A DNA stretch of 64,000 nt, taken from contig NZ_QXED01000018.1 in the NCBI RefSeq assembly GCF_003583365.1, positions 24,883 to 88,882 of the forward strand, written 5' to 3'. Below the pieces are notes generated by a model. The model saw only the letters and a program-made list of their open reading frames with translations. It ran no database searches and was not told where the DNA came from. This document shows, one piece after another, positions 59,519 through 64,000 of this stretch. Position numbers and translations under genes: made by a program. Origin of the DNA: Fibrisoma montanum. GTDB lineage: Bacteria; Bacteroidota; Bacteroidia; Cytophagales; Spirosomataceae. Each line of letters begins with the position of its first letter. Position 1 is the stretch's first letter.

Positions 59519-61975
59519 TTAGATGATGCCAGCCGCCCTGTCTTCGTTGAACTGCCTAACCGCGTACACAATGTTGCCCCGATATTCCTGGGTGAGGTCG
59601 CGCAGGTATTCGCGTTCGGCGGGCTTCGAGGTCAGCAGTGGGTAGATGTTCGGAGCTGCTTCGAGCCGATAGACCTTACCATATTCGCCCTGCCGGATGA
59701 ATATTTCCCGCCAGGTCTTCGACACCCGGATCGAGCGCATCTTGTCCAACTCATGCTTGGTGAAGCCCAGCACTGCCGATACACGGTCAAGCTGTTTGGT
59801 GTCCTGATGGTTAAGGATGATTTTGGTATCCGCGTTGGCCACAATCACCGGACCGACTGCCGAATCTTCGATTTCCTTAACCCCCTGCGTAATGATGCAC
59901 ATCGACCCATTGTTCTTCCGAATCGTCCGGTACATCATTTCCACGAAGTCGCCCATCCCTTCCGAAAGCATTGACCAGGCTTCATCCATATAGAGGTACT
60001 TCACATCTTTCGGATAGCGACGAATCACATCTAACGACAGTTCGGTAATCAGCATCGTGACCACCGATTTCAGTAATTCATTGTCTTTGATTCGGGCCAT
60101 ATCGAAGCAGACGAGCCGGTAGCCGCTGATGTCTTCATTCTCCCCAGCATCCAGCACGTCGCGATAATGACCCACTACGAACGGTTCCAGACAGGTGAAG
60201 AATTCGGCAAAATCAAACGCTTTGTTCCAACGAACCAACTCTTCAGTGCTTTCATTTTCTTTCAGGTATTGGTACAAAAAGTCATAGAAACCGACCAGAC
60301 TCGGCACCGGTGTCGGCGGGTTGCCGGGGTCGCGTTCAATCCGGGTGTTATACCACTCGTAGTACATCGGAATCAACCGAACCAGCACCGACCGTTCAGC
60401 CTGACGCACCGGACGTTTGTAGCCTTTCCAGATGATAGCCAGCAGCGTGGACAGAAAGTTGATCTTGTCACCATCCGGCACGTACTGGCCAGCACTGTTC
60501 ACTAAAATCCCGAACGGGTTGAACTTGATTGGGTTCTGGGGGTCGTATTGGTAGTAGCGACCACCGAGGGCTGTCATGAGTGAGTAGTACGTACCGCCCA
60601 CGTCGATGATGATCTGCCTGCGCCCGGCTTCATACCGTTGCAGCATAAAATAGCCCATCGTGAACGACTTACCCGAACCCGTTGGCCCTACCACGACGCT
60701 ATTCTGATTGTTTAAATCAGTATTGAACAGGTTGACCAATATTGGATTCCCATAGCGGTCAGATAAAAGTTCGCCCTGATTGGCCGTGCGGTAGTTCGTC
60801 GCGCAGTTGAGGTAACAGGCCGCGTTATCGCCCGACATTAACAGCCAGCGATAATTCTGATAGCCATTGCCTGGAGCCAGCGCAAAGAACAGGTTCGTCG
60901 TGTCCATCGTCTCGACAAATACGTCGGCCCCACCCATCGCCCGGAAAGAAGCAATACCCCGCTGCACCAGTCCTTCTCGTAATTTGTTATCAGTGCTCCA
61001 GACCACGAGCGACAGATTGACGCTGATCAGGCTTTTGTTGTCCGTCCGCAATCCGTCGATGTAGTCCTCCAGTTCGAGCATCTTGATCTTGTTCTCGTGG
61101 GTCATCAGGAAATCAAGGTTGCGGTTGATTTTCTGCTCGAACTCCAAAGAGCCAATTACCTTTTCGGTATCCTCGATTAGGAAGCTCGTTATCAGCAGAT
61201 GCGGTACTTGCAGGTCCAATGCCAGATTCGACACGAACGGAGCATCGACACCTGTCCGGGCTGGTTGGGTGTTGTAGATGACCGAAGGCTGACCCGTCAT
61301 GGTCAGAATGTTAATCTTCTTTTCGCCCAAGCCCACGAAGGTTGCGTCAGGCTGTACGGAACGATTCAGGGTCGTTGGTTGCCGGTTGAATTCCAGATTG
61401 AAGTACTGGAAATACAGATTTTCCAATCCTTCGCTATCCAGGCGGGTAAGGCGAAGCCGCCCCAGTGAAATACTCTGTGTAAATTCCTCAGCCGCCCGTT
61501 CAGCACGCTCGACCAGTGCGTCTATACCCTCGAACGGGTCTTTGAGCATCGGCAGGCCCAGCCGTGCCCAGAGTGTGTTGGCCGCATTCGTGCGCGGTTG
61601 CCGCTCATTGCCAAACGAAATGAACAGATAGGCCGCGTGGTGCAGTACTGACCGCTCCTGCAAATGCCCATGTTGCTGTTGTGTAAACGGCGCGTTTGTT
61701 TGCTCCTTTACACCCTTCGGCATCCGGTGACGTTCGGTATAGTACGCATCCATCCGCTGAATGACTGTACCAATCGGTAACGTCCGGGTAGCTCGGTAGA
61801 AGGCCGACCCCAGCGCATCATACTCCCCGCTCGTAATGCTTTCAGCTTCGACCCCCTCGAACCGATAGCCAATAGCTATCCGTCCATCTTTCAGCACAGC
61901 GACCGCCCCGCCATCGCGGTTATCTTCGATGCTGAAGACGGGAAATATTGCGTCGTAATTGACCGTCTTTGCCAC
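59519..61975 (-). CDS. traG: TraG (VirB4-like) secretion ATPase
   Basis: 818-residue ATPase that powers pilus biogenesis and substrate transfer. Walker A VVGPTGSGKSFTMGYFML (about 430-447), Walker B KYLYMDEAWSMLSEG, and a conserved ITQGVKEIED loop identify VirB4. The N-terminal 400 residues are the usual membrane-associated part. The ATG overlaps the end of TraF by 56 bases. Confidence 0.95.
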   Translation of the reverse strand: MAKTVNYDAIFPVFSIEDNRDGGAVAVLKDGRIAIGYRFEGVEAESITSGEYDALGSAFYRATRTLPIGTVIQRMDAYYTERHRMPKGVKEQTNAPFTQQQHGHLQERSVLHHAAYLFISFGNERQPRTNAANTLWARLGLPMLKDPFEGIDALVERAERAAEEFTQSISLGRLRLTRLDSEGLENLYFQYFNLEFNRQPTTLNRSVQPDATFVGLGEKKINILTMTGQPSVIYNTQPARTGVDAPFVSNLALDLQVPHLLITSFLIEDTEKVIGSLEFEQKINRNLDFLMTHENKIKMLELEDYIDGLRTDNKSLISVNLSLVVWSTDNKLREGLVQRGIASFRAMGGADVFVETMDTTNLFFALAPGNGYQNYRWLLMSGDNAACYLNCATNYRTANQGELLSDRYGNPILVNLFNTDLNNQNSVVVGPTGSGKSFTMGYFMLQRYEAGRRQIIIDVGGTYYSLMTALGGRYYQYDPQNPIKFNPFGILVNSAGQYVPDGDKINFLSTLLAIIWKGYKRPVRQAERSVLVRLIPMYYEWYNTRIERDPGNPPTPVPSLVGFYDFLYQYLKENESTEELVRWNKAFDFAEFFTCLEPFVVGHYRDVLDAGENEDISGYRLVCFDMARIKDNELLKSVVTMLITELSLDVIRRYPKDVKYLYMDEAWSMLSEGMGDFVEMMYRTIRKNNGSMCIITQGVKEIEDSAVGPVIVANADTKIILNHQDTKQLDRVSAVLGFTKHELDKMRSIRVSKTWREIFIRQGEYGKVYRLEAAPNIYPLLTSKPAEREYLRDLTQEYRGNIVYAVRQFNEDRAAGII

Positions 61976-62264
61976 GAAATTTGATGGTTACGTGATTGAC
62001 CCGCTTTGGTTGAAGCCAGGCCCAAGAAATCATTGAAATCAGAAAGGAGGGGTGCTTATGTCGTTCACCCCATCGAAGCACCAGCCAAGACAGTACCAGC
62101 AGAATGAGAATGACCGCATACACAGCGCGGGGAACCGGGACGATAGTCCGTGCCAGCGAAGCCAACGTAATCAGCCCGATAAGCAGACAGACGTACAGCC
62201 CCAGTTCCTGCATCCGCATTCCTAGAATCCGCGTCGGCTTCTCCAAGGATTTTTGCACTTTCAT
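61920..62264 (-). CDS. traF: TraF (DUF4133, VirB3-like) membrane protein
   Basis: 114 residues with two adjacent helices (LYVCLLIGLITLASLA, VYAVILILLVLSWLVL), typical of VirB3-like DUF4133 proteins. Starts two bases after TraE and runs 56 bases into traG. Confidence 0.88.
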   Translation of the reverse strand: MKVQKSLEKPTRILGMRMQELGLYVCLLIGLITLASLARTIVPVPRAVYAVILILLVLSWLVLRWGERHKHPSFLISMISWAWLQPKRVNHVTIKFRGKDGQLRRNISRLQHRR

Positions 62265-62266
62265 AC

Positions 62267-62599
62267 CTATCGCGTCAAGGTATAGCCGCCCGTCGAACCG
62301 CCCGACGTTGTTTGTACGTCGTTGACGATCAGGTTGAACCCGAACCAGATGATAGCTCCAACGACGAGGTACAGCAGATTTCTAACCGAGTTCGGCGAGT
62401 TACTGATGAAGGCCGAAACCACCTTCACTACACCAATGACCATCAGGATACCAAAGATGACGTTACCAATGGTAACGATAGTGTTGTAATAGCCCGTCAG
62501 GGCCTGCGAAACTTGCCCGCTGCTACCCGGCTGGGCCAGCAGATTCATTGATACAAGGCACAATAGTGCCGTAGTCGTAAAGATTACCGACTTTTTCAT
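62267..62599 (-). CDS. traE: TraE (DUF4134, VirB2-like) pilin-related protein
   Basis: 110 residues: signal (LLCLVSMNLLAQ) followed by two helices (VTIGNVIFGILMVIGVVKVV, LLYLVVGAIIWFGFNLIV). The pattern fits DUF4134, the VirB2-type pilin of Bacteroidota transfer systems. First gene of the E-F-G-J-K-N-M run. Confidence 0.9.
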   Translation of the reverse strand: MKKSVIFTTTALLCLVSMNLLAQPGSSGQVSQALTGYYNTIVTIGNVIFGILMVIGVVKVVSAFISNSPNSVRNLLYLVVGAIIWFGFNLIVNDVQTTSGGSTGGYTLTR

Positions 62600-62652
62600 C
62601 GTAAGCGATTTGTTTTAGGTTATGTAATTGGTTGTTTGATGCTGTTCTAAAA

Positions 62653-62667
62653 GCCTCATTTTGAGGC
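62653..62667 (-). terminator. Small terminator-like hairpin
   Basis: Stem GCCTCA / TGAGGC with a three-base loop, followed on the minus strand by TTTT. It lies between the 146-residue membrane protein gene and traE and may lower read-through into the tra operon. The remaining 130 bases of this gap show no clear gene. Confidence 0.55.
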
Positions 62668-62796
62668 ATGGCTTTCCCTTACGTATAGGTATATACGTCT
62701 AACTCGTTGGTAGTGCGGCTGATGGCAACCACACCCAAGTTTTAGGAATTGGAATTGTCCGTTAAGACAAGGGCGGACGGGAGAGGTACTTTTTCA

Positions 62797-63237
62797 TCAT
62801 AGCTGACTGTTACGGTTGTATATATCCTTAAACTGGTCGGCCGCATCCTGCAAGGCTGCAAACCTCGATTGACCGGCACTCCGGCTACGCTTTACTGTCT
62901 CAGTAGTTGTCGAATTTTTGTCCAGCGTCAACGCTGAACCTAAGTCTTCACCAAAGCCACTTTCGATTGGCTCTTCAGAAGCCGGAGCGGGCCGGGTTTC
63001 TTCAGGTGGTTTCACCCGTTCGGGCGGTTTGGACTCCGGTTCGCTTTTTAGTCGGTTTCGTCGGTCAGCTACTGCCTTCCGTTGACCTTCTAACAATGAC
63101 GTTCGGTCTGTCCGTAGTGGCACCGTTATTGGCTTTTGTATTGGCTGGTTAGATTTCTTATAGTTCCGATAGGAAAACAAGACTAATAGGCCAAAAAAAA
63201 GACTTGTACCCAAGTATGCGGCTGTTTCGAGCATCAT
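62797..63237 (-). CDS. Membrane-anchored hypothetical protein upstream of tra operon
   Basis: About 146 residues from ATG (MMLETAAYLGT); a TTG eight codons upstream is possible. One N-terminal helix (AAYLGTSLFFGLLVLFSY), then a charged Pro/Glu/Arg-rich tail. No recognised family. Placed where CTnDOT-like systems carry small TraC/D-type genes. Confidence 0.6.
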   Translation of the reverse strand: MMLETAAYLGTSLFFGLLVLFSYRNYKKSNQPIQKPITVPLRTDRTSLLEGQRKAVADRRNRLKSEPESKPPERVKPPEETRPAPASEEPIESGFGEDLGSALTLDKNSTTTETVKRSRSAGQSRFAALQDAADQFKDIYNRNSQL

Positions 63238-63291
63238 CTTGAGTACAAATCTAAAACACAAAACCTAAAAACGTCCCTATTCAGAGACAAA

Positions 63292-63630
63292 TTATAGTTT
63301 ATTTTTTTCGAGTAAAGCGACCATATTCTGAACTCGCGGATCAGCGGCAAGAGCTTCGGAAGCTATCTCCCTGATTTCTATGCCATAATGCACCGAAGCC
63401 ATTTTCAGTAGCCGATGTACCGACCGACGGATGGTAATGACCTGGTAGCCTTCTTCATCCCTTTCTTTTTTTACCTCGGCTACCGGTTGAGGAGCAGTTT
63501 CAACGGCAGGTGGCTCCGGTGCAGCTTCCTGGCCTGGTAACTGAGCAGGGGCGTGTAGGGCTTCCTGTACCGCTTTGTTGGTATCTGGATTCTCCAAAAA
63601 CGAGGAGAAGGGGCGTTTATTTTTTGCCAT
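63292..63630 (-). CDS. ParB/TraB-like small DNA-binding candidate
   Basis: 112 residues. The N-terminal 50 are Pro/Ala-rich; the C-terminus (QVITIRRSVHRLLKMASVHYG, then IREIASEALAADPRVQN) resembles ribbon-helix-helix proteins. It begins three bases after the ParA-like gene, the usual place of a partition or TraB partner (DUF3408-like). Assignment is tentative. Confidence 0.6.
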   Translation of the reverse strand: MAKNKRPFSSFLENPDTNKAVQEALHAPAQLPGQEAAPEPPAVETAPQPVAEVKKERDEEGYQVITIRRSVHRLLKMASVHYGIEIREIASEALAADPRVQNMVALLEKNKL

Positions 63631-63633
63631 GAC

Positions 63634-64000
63634 TTACGTGATTTGGTATCGCTGTTTAAATTCCTGATAGAACGCTTTGTATACCTCGGCAATGCTCGAA
63701 TAATCGGATGGGCAGTCGATGGTTCCTACGCGCATGAAGTCGGCCCGGTTAGGTAGAGCATTGTCAAAGATGGTAATGTCGAGCATTTCGGCATACCGGT
63801 TTATGTCGTTGTTTTCGCGCAGGTTGGGTTGCCGGAAGTTCTGAACCCCGAAGATGTTAAAGTCGAACCCCCGTTCCCGGCGAATGTCACCCATCTTTTT
63901 AGCTGCCTTGATAAACTCGAAAGCGGATAGTACGTCGGAGTCGCCAAGGCGAATTGGGACAAGGATACTGTCACAAAAGGTGAGCGCCATCACCGCTTCG
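63634..64000 (-). CDS. ParA/TraA-like ATPase, C-terminal part (cut by window edge)
   Basis: The last 121 residues of a ParA-type ATPase; the frame stays open to the edge (EAVMALTFCDSILVPIRLGD). The conserved beta-strand and ATP-proximal segment before the C-terminal helices is visible (TFCDSILVPIRLGDSDVLSAF), whereas the Walker A motif lies outside the window. It would serve plasmid partition or, as TraA in CTnDOT, precede the transfer operon. Confidence 0.78.
   Translation of the reverse strand, partial: EAVMALTFCDSILVPIRLGDSDVLSAFEFIKAAKKMGDIRRERGFDFNIFGVQNFRQPNLRENNDINRYAEMLDITIFDNALPNRADFMRVGTIDCPSDYSSIAEVYKAFYQEFKQRYQIT

Overview
The window looks like part of a conjugative or mobilisable plasmid from a Bacteroidota host, most likely a Spirosoma-like member of the Cytophagales. 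The signs are an iteron origin with a Rep_3 initiator, a BfmA/BtgB-type relaxosome, a CTnDOT-like TraE-F-G-J-K-N-M secretion system, a ParA fragment at the right edge, HYC_CC_PP, DUF6660 and DUF2911 families, and a TAnnTTTG promoter before arsR. The host assignment is an inference from gene families; no rRNA or tRNA gene was seen.

Layout. (1) 1-14938: copper/silver resistance and handling. A Cus-type RND pump (two adaptors, an outer-membrane channel, and an inner-membrane pump split into two genes) sits with an HMA chaperone, an AraC regulator carrying its own HMA-like domain, DUF3347, PepSY, DUF2231, methyltransferase, DUF2911, YncE-like and BNR-repeat proteins, and a Cys-rich four-helix copper-storage protein. 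(2) 15051-19204: small plasmid genes of mostly unknown function (XRE regulator, DUF6166, DUF932-like), two of them preceded by very long palindromes. (3) 19224-22990: tyrosine recombinase, Rep initiator, and an origin with eight 17-bp iterons and a DnaA box. (4) 23139-40507: a DUF1016/YhcG-like nuclease gene broken in two by a 16.3-kb segment. The segment has 36-38-bp terminal inverted repeats and a flanking direct repeat. It carries an arsenic operon, an IS4-type insertion sequence, YnfA, MerR and SmtB/ArsR regulators, MerTP, a GDCCVxC protein, a P-type metal ATPase, a cation-exporter-like membrane protein, a TonB-dependent receptor and DUF6660. No transposase for these ends was recognised. 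(5) 40508-50166: leading-region and mobilisation genes (ArdC antirestriction, relaxase and accessory protein, coupling protein, a nucleotidyltransferase-Toprim fusion, a DnaQ-like exonuclease). (6) 50175-53347: a SIR2-APAZ plus short prokaryotic Argonaute operon (SPARSA-type defence). (7) 53465-64000: the mating-pair formation operon, with ParA at the edge.

How it fits together. The plasmid combines maintenance and transfer functions with a large metal-resistance cargo. Copper is handled at the cell envelope by the Cus pump and periplasmic binding proteins. Arsenic is reduced, methylated, acetylated and exported under ArsR control through at least three operator copies. Mercury and zinc/cadmium-type ions are covered by the mer-like and P-ATPase genes. 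The plasmid also carries anti-restriction (ArdC) and an abortive-infection-type system (SPARSA) of a class known to act on invading plasmids.

The least expected observations are the transposase-less 16.3-kb element with an exactly reconstructible target gene, the pair of secreted ArsC-like proteins of which one has lost its catalytic cysteine, the NTase-primase fusion, the split CusA, and the structured GC-rich leader upstream of ardC.
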